From W11650 sp963550755 (lineage in GTDB: Bacteria > Bacillota > Clostridia > Lachnospirales > Vallitaleaceae): a DNA stretch of 23,580 nt. A model generated the notes under the pieces. It searched no databases. It was not told the origin of the DNA and saw only the letters and a program-made list of their open reading frames with translations. The DNA is taken from NCBI GenBank assembly GCA_963550755.1, contig CAUVDV010000016.1:1-23580 (forward strand). Reading direction: 5' to 3'. A program made the translations under genes and the position numbers. Below are positions 7,636 through 15,515 of the stretch, one piece after another (within the stretch, counting starts at the first letter, position 1; each line of letters opens with the position of its first letter).

Positions 7636-9219
7636 ATGTTTAATGTCTACATCGCGGATGATGAAAGCATCTTCCGGGAATATTTAAAGACGGTGATCTG
7701 CTGGGAGGACTATGGCTTTCGGCTGGCCGGCGAGGCGAAAGACGGGCAGGAATTGGTGGCTTTGGTTGCGGCCAAAGCGCCGGATCTTATTTTCGCTGAT
7801 ATCAATATGCCGGTCATGGACGGACTGTCGGCGGCGGAAGCCATCCGCCGGCGATATGAGGACGTGATTATCGTGCTGGTCACCGGCTACAGCGAATTTG
7901 AGTACGCCCGCCGGGCAGTTGGGATCGGGGTGAGCGATTTTATTTTAAAGCCGTTTAGCCGGGACGAGCTGATTCGGACGCTGCTCAAGCAAAAAAGCCG
8001 CTTGCAGCTCATGAAAGAAGAAAAAAGTATTCAGCAAAAAGATCGGAAATTGCTGCGCGAGTTTTTTTTCCGTTCGCTGGTCAATGCCGAATATCCTTTA
8101 AACGAAGGCGAAGTCCGGCAGCAGCTGAGCCGCTTTGGTTTGGCGGTTAAGACGGAACTTTTTCAGGTCAGCTGCGTGGAGATTGATGCCCTGTATGATA
8201 AGTTTAAGGAAAACAACGAGATCCGGCTGTGGAAAAACGCGGTGCTTAATATTTTGGAAGAGTCCATCGAACTGGGGGAGAATCATTTTGTCTTTTTGGG
8301 GGCGGAAGACAGGATTGTTTCGATTTTGGAACTGGCGCGTCCGGATATCGATCCGGCGCTGGTTGCGGGAGCGTATACGGCTTTTGCGCAAAACGTCAGG
8401 AAATATCTGGGCTTTTCGGTATCTATCGGCATCGGCGAGCCGGGAGCCGGTTTGGAGTGGATCAAAAGCTCTTACCGACAGGCGGTGGCGGTACTGCAAA
8501 GCAAGCTCTTATATGGCAGCGGCAAGGTCATGCCCTATGGCGAATTGTCGCGGGAGTATCAAAACATCGGCTTTTACGCCGGAGAATGGAATAAAAAAAT
8601 TGAAGCCGACTTGCGGGTTTACGACATGGACGGCATTAACCGGATTTTGGATCAGGTCTATGCCTTTATCTTTGAGCAGCGGCTGCAAATCGACTATGTT
8701 TATGTGATCTTTATCGGTCTGTTGTCAATTTGCTTTTCCCATATTACCGAAAACGGTAAAAATATTGAGCAGGTTTTGGGCGAAGACATCGGCGGTTATA
8801 TTGATGTCCGAAAAAAAACATCAATTGAAGAAGCCTTTCAGGACATCCGCGAGATTTACCGCCGGACGATCGCCTTTTTTGACCAGCATAAATATTCCCG
8901 TTCCCGCAAGATGGCCTATGGTGTAAAAAAATATATTGAAGAGCATTATACGCACTCCGATTTGATGGTCGAGCAAATTGCCGCCGGGTTTTATGTGGAT
9001 TCCAGCTATTTGCGCCGGGCTTTCAAAAAAGAATTTAATATGACCATTACCGATTTTCTGACCCAGGTGCGAATGGAAAAAGCCAAAGAACTGCTGGCTC
9101 AAAATTATAAGCTGAGTGATATTTCAGAAATGGTCGGCTTTAATGACAGCAGCTATTTCAGCAAAGTGTTTAAAAAATATTTTGGCAAATCACCGAGTGA
9201 ATATCATGAGATGGGCTGA
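7636..9219 (+). CDS. AraC-type response regulator (YesN-like)
   Basis: 527 residues from the ATG at 7636. This start is preferred over the ATG at 7630 because GAGGG (7625-7629) touches the first but is six bases from the second. The receiver domain (1-120) has acidic D8-D9, phosphate acceptor D55 in FADINMPVMDG, T83 and K105. A divergent middle region of about 300 residues follows. The C-terminal AraC double helix-turn-helix (about 425-525) includes MVEQIAAGFYVDSSYLRRAF and SDISEMVGFNDSSYFSKVF. Such YesN-type proteins pair with YesM kinases and activate neighbouring sugar ABC operons. The probable partner is the kinase at 17354, with the transport operon between them. The likely target is the promoter at 9341, which has two direct repeats upstream. 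Confidence 0.92.
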   Translation: MFNVYIADDESIFREYLKTVICWEDYGFRLAGEAKDGQELVALVAAKAPDLIFADINMPVMDGLSAAEAIRRRYEDVIIVLVTGYSEFEYARRAVGIGVSDFILKPFSRDELIRTLLKQKSRLQLMKEEKSIQQKDRKLLREFFFRSLVNAEYPLNEGEVRQQLSRFGLAVKTELFQVSCVEIDALYDKFKENNEIRLWKNAVLNILEESIELGENHFVFLGAEDRIVSILELARPDIDPALVAGAYTAFAQNVRKYLGFSVSIGIGEPGAGLEWIKSSYRQAVAVLQSKLLYGSGKVMPYGELSREYQNIGFYAGEWNKKIEADLRVYDMDGINRILDQVYAFIFEQRLQIDYVYVIFIGLLSICFSHITENGKNIEQVLGEDIGGYIDVRKKTSIEEAFQDIREIYRRTIAFFDQHKYSRSRKMAYGVKKYIEEHYTHSDLMVEQIAAGFYVDSSYLRRAFKKEFNMTITDFLTQVRMEKAKELLAQNYKLSDISEMVGFNDSSYFSKVFKKYFGKSPSEYHEMG

Positions 9220-9246
9220 TTGTTGCGTAATCATACAAATAGATAA

Positions 9247-9266
9247 CCCCCTGCCAAAGCAGGGGG
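9247..9266 (+). repeat. GC-rich hairpin after the response regulator gene
   Basis: CCCCCTGC (9247-9254) pairs perfectly with GCAGGGGG (9259-9266) over a 4-base loop. No T run follows directly; a T7 run occurs only from about 9289. It is therefore a poor intrinsic terminator but could still stabilise or end the regulator transcript. Confidence 0.55.
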
Positions 9267-9282
9267 GTGATGAGCCGAAAAT

Positions 9283-9308
9283 GTCACGTTTTTTTCTGAG
9301 TCGTCACG
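9283..9308 (+). promoter_or_regulatory. Direct repeats GTCACG, candidate operator for the AraC-type regulator
   Basis: GTCACG occurs at 9283-9288 and again at 9303-9308, exactly 20 bases apart (about two helical turns). The downstream copy is about 45 bases before the expected transcription start. AraC-family proteins bind direct half-sites at about this spacing next to weak -35 boxes. The regulator gene lies directly upstream. The role is inferred. Confidence 0.45.
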
Positions 9309-9317
9309 AAATCTACA

Positions 9318-9346
9318 TTCCCTAATTCTAAGTTTTTTACTATAAT
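9318..9346 (+). promoter_or_regulatory. Promoter of the sugar ABC operon (good -10, poor -35)
   Basis: TATAAT is exact at 9341-9346. The hexamer 17 bases upstream, TTCCCT (9318-9323), is a poor -35, as expected for a promoter that needs an activator. Candidate operator repeats end ten bases upstream. Transcription would start near 9353. Confidence 0.6.
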
Positions 9347-9671
9347 AAATTTAACTTCCTAAGGTTCAACAGAATTGTCTTTTAGGTTCGCCGTATGACG
9401 GCAAAGGAGACGGATTGTGAAGCGGATTGTCGGCAGCGGAATCCATGCCGTCTCTCTCTGGCTGGACAGAGCCGAAAAAGATGATCGGAACATTGAGGCA
9501 AGATGCTCTTTCCATGTGAAATGCCTGGCGGCGGATAAAAGTGCCATACGGCAATTTCAACGGCATTTTGAAATTCTGCGGCCGCTGAACAGATCGGGAA
9601 GACCGTTCGGCTGGCATGGAGAGGGGAGAAACCGTTGTAAAACAGATGATTTACGGCAAGGAGGGAAATTT

Positions 9672-11036
9672 ATGAATCGAACATTTAGAATGGGAGCGTG
9701 GCTGTGTGCTTTGGTACTGCTTTTGACTTCGTGCGGCACGCCGGCGAAACCGGCGGAAACACCGAAAAACGAAACTCCGGCGCAGACAGAAAAAGAAAAG
9801 GAACCGGCTAAGCCGGACGCGACGGCGGATCGGCCGCAGGCAGAGGAAAAAGTTACCCTGACGCTGTTTGCCAATTACTCAGCCGATCAGGAAATTCGAA
9901 CCTTGGACTATGCTTTGGAGAAAATGAAAGAAATCATGCCGAACGTAACGGTTGAGATTGAGCCGGCGCCGCAGGACGACGGCCAGAAGCTGATGACCTA
10001 TGCCGCTTCCGGTAATTTGCCGGATGTCTTTAAATCCGACGGGGTTGGGATTGAACTGTTTAATAAGTCCGGCGCGCTGCTGCCGCTGGATGATTATGTC
10101 AAGGCGGCCGGGATTGAGGATAATATGGTGGAATCCTATAAATCCGCTCTGTATATGCCGGACGGCCATATTTACGCCGTACCGTGGCAGTCGCCGTGGA
10201 TTAATTCTTTCTATGCTAATAAAGAAGTGTTTGCGGCTAATGGCGTTAAAATACCGGAAAATTACGATGAATTTATGGCGGCGGTAAAAGCCTTCCGGGA
10301 AAAGGACATTTTGCCGTATGCTTTATTTGGCAAAGAAAAGGCTTGGTGCCTGCATTTATATGATATCTTAGCAACCAGGGAAACGGCTGCCGGGATCGCC
10401 GCGCTGGATAAGGGTGAAGCGCTGGCCTCCGAAGAACCTTATATCAAAGCAGCCAATAAATTGGTTGAACTGGTGAAAGCCGGCATGCTGTCGCAGGATG
10501 TGTTCAACACCACCTACGATCAGGCGGAGGCGCTGTTTACTTCCGGCAAAGCCGCTATGTTTATGACCGGCACCTGGGCACTGAACGGACTGGAAGAAAA
10601 AATGGGCGATAATTTGGCGCTGATTTATTATCCTTTGGCTGACGCTGGGAAAGAAGAGGCATGCCGCTGGAATATGAGCGGCGGTTACAGTCAGGGCGGA
10701 TTTTCCGTGCCGGCTTACAGTCAGCACAAAGAAATCGCGGCGGAGTTTGCAATTCAGTTAAGTCAAAAGCTGAATGAAGCCTTTGTGGTCTTGGAAGGCG
10801 GGGCTTCGATTTTTAAGAGCGTGCCCGACACCAAAGCCGAACTGGGAGCGATTATGCAGCAGTATGTAACGGATAATAAAAACTTTAAGAGTATGTCGGC
10901 GTTTGACTGGAATCTGACCAATCAGGAATTAAGGACGGTCATGGAAGATAAGGCGCAGGAGCTTTTGACCGGTTCTTTGTCGGTCGAGGATTTTGCTAGG
11001 GATATTGATGAAGTGATCCAAAAATCCAAGCAGTAA
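9672..11036 (+). CDS. Sugar ABC transporter substrate-binding lipoprotein
   Basis: 454 residues. The start at ATG 9672 is chosen because AAGGAGGG lies directly upstream and it opens a lipoprotein signal: MNRTFRMGAW, a hydrophobic stretch, then the lipobox LTSC with C21 as the lipidated residue. A Pro/Glu/Lys-rich tether (about 23-60) leads to a family 1 solute-binding fold, with NLPDVFKSDG, AVPWQSPWINSFYANKEVF and LFTSGKAAMFMTGTWAL as recognisable blocks. It would capture an oligosaccharide or glycoside outside the membrane and deliver it to the two permeases that follow. Aromatic residues in the WQSPW block may stack on sugar rings. The sugar itself cannot be named. It is the first gene of the operon, with a hairpin after its stop. 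Confidence 0.9.
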   Translation: MNRTFRMGAWLCALVLLLTSCGTPAKPAETPKNETPAQTEKEKEPAKPDATADRPQAEEKVTLTLFANYSADQEIRTLDYALEKMKEIMPNVTVEIEPAPQDDGQKLMTYAASGNLPDVFKSDGVGIELFNKSGALLPLDDYVKAAGIEDNMVESYKSALYMPDGHIYAVPWQSPWINSFYANKEVFAANGVKIPENYDEFMAAVKAFREKDILPYALFGKEKAWCLHLYDILATRETAAGIAALDKGEALASEEPYIKAANKLVELVKAGMLSQDVFNTTYDQAEALFTSGKAAMFMTGTWALNGLEEKMGDNLALIYYPLADAGKEEACRWNMSGGYSQGGFSVPAYSQHKEIAAEFAIQLSQKLNEAFVVLEGGASIFKSVPDTKAELGAIMQQYVTDNKNFKSMSAFDWNLTNQELRTVMEDKAQELLTGSLSVEDFARDIDEVIQKSKQ

Positions 11037-11070
11037 ACGGATAAGGAAAGCTAAGCGGAAACGTTGCAGA

Positions 11071-11102
11071 AAGCGGGCTGCCGTATTTATGGCGGCCCGC
11101 TT
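11071..11102 (+). repeat. Stable hairpin after the binding-protein gene
   Basis: AAGCGGGC (11071-11078) pairs with GCCCGCTT (11095-11102). The stem extends inward by one T-G wobble and three pairs to an 8-base loop. No T run follows, so it is more likely an mRNA-stabilising or processing hairpin than a full terminator. In binding-protein operons such hairpins often keep the lipoprotein message more abundant than the permease messages. Confidence 0.6.
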
Positions 11103-11225
11103 ATATAAAGGCAAAAAATATATTACAGTTTAGGCCGGTCATTTAGAGTTGCTGAAACAGTAAGGATTACAGGCTCAATTAGCTGCTTGCCTGAGCGGCA
11201 AGGTGATGCGGAAAAGGGGGATACA

Positions 11226-12119
11226 GTGAAAAAGGTTACGGGCAATAAGGCGGCGATCGCGCTCTTTGTCTTGCCGACGCTGCTGCTTTATACGGTGGTG
11301 GTTTTTTATCCGATCATGCAGACGGCGATCAAGAGCCTGTATGAGTGGGACGGCATTAATTTAGGGGAATTTGTCGGCTTAAAGCATTATATTAAGCTGT
11401 TTACCGCGGACAGGACGTTTCGGGTGTCGCTCCTTAACGGGCTGCTTTTTCCGCTGGTGACGGTCATTTATCAGATCGGACTGGGGACGGTGATCGCCTT
11501 TATTTTAGCTTCTAAAAAAATCAGAGGCAGGAAGTTTTTCCGGTCGGCCTTTTTTATTCCCAGCACTTTATCCATTGTGATCGTCTGTAAGCTGTGGCTG
11601 TCCATTTTGGCCAGCGACCCAAGTAATATGGGGTTACTGAATAAGCTGTTTGAGCTGCTGGGCGTACCCTATCGGCAAAACTGGCTGGCGCACGGCGGCA
11701 TGGCGATTTTGACCATGGCTTTTGTCGCGGCCTGGCAGGGAATCGGCAATACGATTCTGCTGATTTATACCGCCATTAAAGCCATTCCCGAGCAGTATTA
11801 CGAAGCGGCTATTACTGACGGCGCCCGGCCGATTCAAGCCCATATCAAGGTGACGATTCCGATGCTGGCGGAAACCTATAAATTACTTTTGATTTTAATT
11901 TTATCCGGCGGCCTGCGGGCGTTTGAGCATATCTTTATCATGACGAGCGGCGGACCGGGCAATCAAACCTCGACGTTAAGCTATATGATGTATAAAAGCG
12001 CCTATATCACCGGTAATTTTGGCTATGCCTGCGCGGTAGCGATCGCACTGGTGCTGGAATGTCTGCTCTTTACCCTGCTGATTAACAGGTTCATCGCCCG
12101 GGAACGCTTGACGTATTAG
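11226..12119 (+). CDS. Sugar ABC transporter permease, MalF/UgpA type
   Basis: 297 residues from GTG 11226, chosen because AAGGGGG lies just upstream; a longer frame from a TTG at 11187 has no ribosome site. Six predicted membrane helices, the first being ALFVLPTLLLYTVVVFYP. The cytoplasmic EAA loop is YYEAAITDGARPIQAHIKVTIPM (about 190-212), with the conserved Gly and closing IP, which docks on the ATPase. The protein forms the membrane channel with the MalG-type permease encoded next. No ATPase gene is in the operon, which is usual for Firmicutes sugar importers served by a shared MsmX-type ATPase. The 189-base gap from the lipoprotein gene holds the hairpin above and no clear promoter. Confidence 0.92.
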   Translation: MKKVTGNKAAIALFVLPTLLLYTVVVFYPIMQTAIKSLYEWDGINLGEFVGLKHYIKLFTADRTFRVSLLNGLLFPLVTVIYQIGLGTVIAFILASKKIRGRKFFRSAFFIPSTLSIVIVCKLWLSILASDPSNMGLLNKLFELLGVPYRQNWLAHGGMAILTMAFVAAWQGIGNTILLIYTAIKAIPEQYYEAAITDGARPIQAHIKVTIPMLAETYKLLLILILSGGLRAFEHIFIMTSGGPGNQTSTLSYMMYKSAYITGNFGYACAVAIALVLECLLFTLLINRFIARERLTY

Positions 12120-12191
12120 CTGATTACCTAGTAAAATGGGAGAAAGGAAAAGGTTCCGCCGCTGCTTATGGATGGAACCAGTTAAGGAGTT

Positions 12192-13031
12192 ATGAAAAAA
12201 ACATCGGGAAAACTCCATCTTTTGTTATTGTACGGGGCACTGACGCTGTATACGATTTTATCGGTTTATCCGCTGCTGTGGATGACTTTTAACTCTTTTA
12301 AAAATAATGAGGAGATTTTTTCGGTCAATCCTTTTGGCTTGCCGGCGCAGCTCCGGTTTGAAAATTATGTCAAGGCCTGGTTTGAGTACGATGTGGTGCG
12401 CTATTTCAGCAACAGCGTACTGGTGGCGATTGCCACTGTCTTTTTTACCGTTTGTCTGGCGCTGATGTTCGCTTACGCCACTGCCCGAATGAACTGGAAG
12501 TTGTCGGGAGCGGCCAAAACCTATGTCAGTTTGGGTATGTTTATTCCGGCGCAGATCATCCTGATTCCGCTGGTTATTTTGGTCAGGGATTTGCGGGCCA
12601 ATGATACGCTGCTGTCGGTCATCCTGCCCTATGTGGCGTTTCAAACACCGTTTATCATTACGATTTTTTACGGCTATTTGCGTCAGCTGCCGGTGGAGCT
12701 GGAAGAAGCGGCGGCTATTGACGGAGCCAGTATTTATACGATTTTTTTAAAAATCATTTTGCCGCTGGTCAAACCGGCGATTGTCAGCTGCGCGCTCTTT
12801 ACCATGCTTTTTTCCTGGAATGAGTTCCTGATCGCGCTGGTGGTTATCGGCAAAAAAGAGCTGAATACATTGCCGATCGGCCTGGTTAAGTTCCAAGGGC
12901 AGTTTTCAACCGATTGGGGAGCAATGGCCGCGTCGCTGGTGATTTCCAGTGTTCCGACGATACTGTTGTATTTGATTTTCAGCCAGCAAATTGAAAAAGC
13001 GGTGGCCGCCGGCTCGTCGATTAAGGGGTAG
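12192..13031 (+). CDS. Sugar ABC transporter permease, MalG/UgpE type
   Basis: 279 residues with six predicted membrane helices. The N-terminal block LSVYPLLWMTFNSFKNNEEIF is typical of MalG-type permeases. The EAA loop ELEEAAAIDGASIYTIFLKIILP (about 171-193) contacts the ATPase. It pairs with the MalF-type permease 72 bases upstream. The ribosome site TAAGGAG is only two bases from the ATG, unusually close. A 19-codon frame at 12136-12195 ends in an ATGA overlap with this start and could help by coupling, though it has no good site of its own. A short GGTTCC/GGAACC dyad (12152-12179) also lies in the gap. Confidence 0.92.
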   Translation: MKKTSGKLHLLLLYGALTLYTILSVYPLLWMTFNSFKNNEEIFSVNPFGLPAQLRFENYVKAWFEYDVVRYFSNSVLVAIATVFFTVCLALMFAYATARMNWKLSGAAKTYVSLGMFIPAQIILIPLVILVRDLRANDTLLSVILPYVAFQTPFIITIFYGYLRQLPVELEEAAAIDGASIYTIFLKIILPLVKPAIVSCALFTMLFSWNEFLIALVVIGKKELNTLPIGLVKFQGQFSTDWGAMAASLVISSVPTILLYLIFSQQIEKAVAAGSSIKG

Positions 13032-13052
13032 CGCCAAAGAATGGGAGAAAAT

Positions 13053-15377
13053 ATGAATAAAATAGAAGTAGATACCAGCAAGGCTGCCGTTATCGGCTGG
13101 GACGGCGATCAGGACGGGGTCATTGCCTATATGGAAGGCGGATATTTTATCCGGGATCAGAGAAATATAACGGTTGATTTCGCCATCAGCCAAGGCGTGG
13201 AGCGCTTGGACTGGTACAACAGCGAGGGCTACCTGCCCTGTCTGGTAACGGAGTTTGAAAAACAGGGCTGCCGGGTGAAAATCGCTAATTTCGGCGATAA
13301 GGTTAAGATCAAGGAGCGCGATTTTGTGGTGATTTACAGCCGAGTCAGCATTGAAAATCAAAGCCAGCAAGAGGTTTGCCTGACGCCTGAGCCGGTGGGG
13401 CCGGTGATTCGGCTTAATACCCCGGAGGAAAAAATCAAGGCCGGCGCGGCCGTCTGCTATGATTACGCGGTGGCGGCGGATCGCTTCGGCGGCCGCCAGG
13501 ATTGGCCAAGGGATGAGGAAATCGCCGCATTGGGCGGCTGGGAGCAGCATTACCGGCAGATGAAAAACTATTGGGACGGCCGTTTGCAGGAAATTGCCGT
13601 TTTTCGGGAACTGCCGGACAGCCGGCTGATGGAGGCGTATAAAGCCGGTTTTATTTACACCCATATCGTTAAGGATGGCTATCGCTTAAACGTGGGCGAA
13701 AACGGTTATGATGAGGTTTTTGACCATGACGCCATCGGCATCCTGATCAGTCTTTTAACCATGGGCGATTTTCGGGACGCTAAGGTTTTTTTGGATAAGA
13801 TAGAATCCCAGATTCAGTATGACGACGCCAAATGGAAGTATGCCTGGCCGTTTGCGCTGTATTTGCTGAAAACGGGCGATCGGGAGTTTGTCGAGCAAAA
13901 ATATGAGCTGATCAAAAAGTTCGCCGGGCAAATTGAGGCGGATTTGACCGGGCCGAAGGGAATTGTGAAGCAGACCTGGGATATTGATAATATTGGTTAC
14001 TGGACAGTCGATAATTGGTCGGTGCTGCTGGGACTGACCGCCTTTGGCTATATTTCGGCGGCACTTGGCCATAAGGAAGAAGCGGCCTGGGCCTTAACCG
14101 CTTATCAAAAGCTGCTGAGTGCCTGCGACCAAACGGTGAAGGAAACGCTTGCCCGCCATGGTCTTGATTATTTGCCGTGTTCGATGCTGGAAGCCAACAG
14201 CCAGAATGTATGCCGCAATCCGCGCAACACCAATTGGGCATCAATGTTTTTATTTGGCCGCTGGGCCTGGGACGGCTATTTATTCGGAGCGGAGCAGGAC
14301 AGCGCCATGATTTCCCTGATTGACGCGACTTATGATTATGGCTTTGCCCGCGGGCGGGAAGCCGGACTGTTTCCGCATTCGTTTGGCGGCGGCACGTACA
14401 GCGATGCGATTGGCTCTTATAACGCCGGTTTGGCGGCGGCCGGGCTGCGGGCGGAAAAATACCGCTCGGAAGCGATTTACTGCTATCAGGCCATGATTTC
14501 CTTTGGCATGACCGGGCCGTACAGCTGGTGGGAAAGCGCCGGCGAAGCGGAAGCAGGAAAGTGGTACGGCTGGCATCCGGTCAGCGGGGACGGTTCCTGC
14601 CCGCATATGTGGGGGCAGGCCTGCGCCGCTAAAGCTTTGCTGGAGTCGGTTTTAGCGGAAAAAGCGGACGGCGACGTGATTGTCGGCCGGGGGATCCCGG
14701 AGGAATGGTTGTACGATGGCAAGGCTATTGAACTGGATCATTATCCGCTGGCTGATAATCGCCGGATGGGCGTTCGGCTGGAAGGGCATGACCAGAAATA
14801 TATTCAAATCTTTTTTTCGGGCGATAGCCCCAAAGGTAAATGGCTCATTGACTTGCCCATGCTGCGGGAAAATGTGGCTGCTGTCAGCGGCGGCCGGCTG
14901 GACGCAGACAGCGGGCTGGTCATAGCGGACGGCAAAAGCCGGGAAGTGCGGATTGAGCTGAAAGCCATCAATGTCCGAAAAAATCTGGCTTACCGCAAGG
15001 GGGTGCGGGCGGCGATTGTGCCCAGCCCGGACGGCACCTTCAGCAATTGCACCAATGGCAGTTTAAGCGGCTATACCCAGGCGGACCGGGATATCCCTTG
15101 GATTCCTTATATTGACCTGGGACGGCCAACCTGGATTAATCGAATTCACGTGACGACCGATCAGAAAAAGTATGCCAAAGTCTTTACGGTCGAGGTGTCG
15201 GTTGATCATGAAAATTGGCGGCCGGTGGCCTGGGAAAGGAGAAATGACGGGCTGGCTAAGGTTTATTTATTTGACCGGACTTTGGCTCGTTTTGTCCGGC
15301 TGAATGTAGTAGAAACTGTCGGCGGCAGCAAAAAAGCCGGGCACGCCGTTCGGCTGATTGAGGTTTACCAGGATTAA
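13053..15377 (+). CDS. Cytoplasmic six-hairpin glycosidase-like protein with C-terminal discoidin (F5/8 type C) domain
   Basis: 774 residues from ATG 13053, with GGGAG five bases upstream; an in-frame ATG at 13041 overlaps that site and is less likely. No signal peptide. An N-terminal beta-rich part (1 to about 180) precedes an alpha-rich central region (about 190-590) that looks like an (alpha/alpha)6 barrel. Acidic-aromatic blocks in the barrel include GENGYDEVFDHDAIG (E216, D220, E221, D224, D226), QTWDIDNIGYWTVDN and GPYSWWESAGE. A linker strand region follows, then a discoidin-like domain from about 644 (NLAYRKGVRAAIVPS to LARFVRLNVVE). It probably cleaves the glycoside imported by the ABC system, starting 21 bases after the last permease gene. 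I cannot assign a GH family or the catalytic pair. A carbohydrate-binding type domain inside the cell is uncommon. Confidence 0.75.
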   Translation: MNKIEVDTSKAAVIGWDGDQDGVIAYMEGGYFIRDQRNITVDFAISQGVERLDWYNSEGYLPCLVTEFEKQGCRVKIANFGDKVKIKERDFVVIYSRVSIENQSQQEVCLTPEPVGPVIRLNTPEEKIKAGAAVCYDYAVAADRFGGRQDWPRDEEIAALGGWEQHYRQMKNYWDGRLQEIAVFRELPDSRLMEAYKAGFIYTHIVKDGYRLNVGENGYDEVFDHDAIGILISLLTMGDFRDAKVFLDKIESQIQYDDAKWKYAWPFALYLLKTGDREFVEQKYELIKKFAGQIEADLTGPKGIVKQTWDIDNIGYWTVDNWSVLLGLTAFGYISAALGHKEEAAWALTAYQKLLSACDQTVKETLARHGLDYLPCSMLEANSQNVCRNPRNTNWASMFLFGRWAWDGYLFGAEQDSAMISLIDATYDYGFARGREAGLFPHSFGGGTYSDAIGSYNAGLAAAGLRAEKYRSEAIYCYQAMISFGMTGPYSWWESAGEAEAGKWYGWHPVSGDGSCPHMWGQACAAKALLESVLAEKADGDVIVGRGIPEEWLYDGKAIELDHYPLADNRRMGVRLEGHDQKYIQIFFSGDSPKGKWLIDLPMLRENVAAVSGGRLDADSGLVIADGKSREVRIELKAINVRKNLAYRKGVRAAIVPSPDGTFSNCTNGSLSGYTQADRDIPWIPYIDLGRPTWINRIHVTTDQKKYAKVFTVEVSVDHENWRPVAWERRNDGLAKVYLFDRTLARFVRLNVVETVGGSKKAGHAVRLIEVYQD

Positions 15378-15515
15378 AGCCGCGCTGCGCTTGGCTGAAC
15401 CGGCAGCGGCAAAAGACCGGTAGGTGGCGGACGATTATCATTAAGCCGGGCGGCAGGGCGCCCAAAAGCGGGAACCTGGCGGGGCCAAACAAGGATATCA
15501 GGATTGGAGGAAAAA

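Larger units (their letters stand above)
9220..9671 (+). other. Regulatory stretch and long leader between the response regulator and the binding-protein gene
   Basis: 452 bases without a gene I would accept. It contains a GC-rich hairpin (9247-9266), two GTCACG direct repeats (9283-9308), a -10 box (9341-9346) and a leader of about 320 bases. In the leader, GTG at 9417 has a strong AAAGGAG site and reads in frame without a stop into the lipoprotein gene at 9672. That would add 85 residues ahead of a signal peptide. I treat the ATG at 9672 as the real start. The leader could instead encode a regulatory peptide or be purely untranslated. Confidence 0.55.

Noticed and set aside
8135..8707. 190-codon frame within the response regulator on the same strand
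   Set aside because: It is out of frame with the regulator, rich in Arg/Trp/Ser as expected from shifted GC-rich codons, and has no family match.
9246..9295. GC-rich hairpin plus later T7 run as an intrinsic terminator
   Set aside because: The T run is over 20 bases from the stem, too far for intrinsic termination, so it is listed only as a hairpin.
12906..13664. 252-codon minus-strand frame across the permease and glycosidase genes
   Set aside because: It spans two real genes and their junction and has no start signals; it is a shadow of the GC-rich coding strand.
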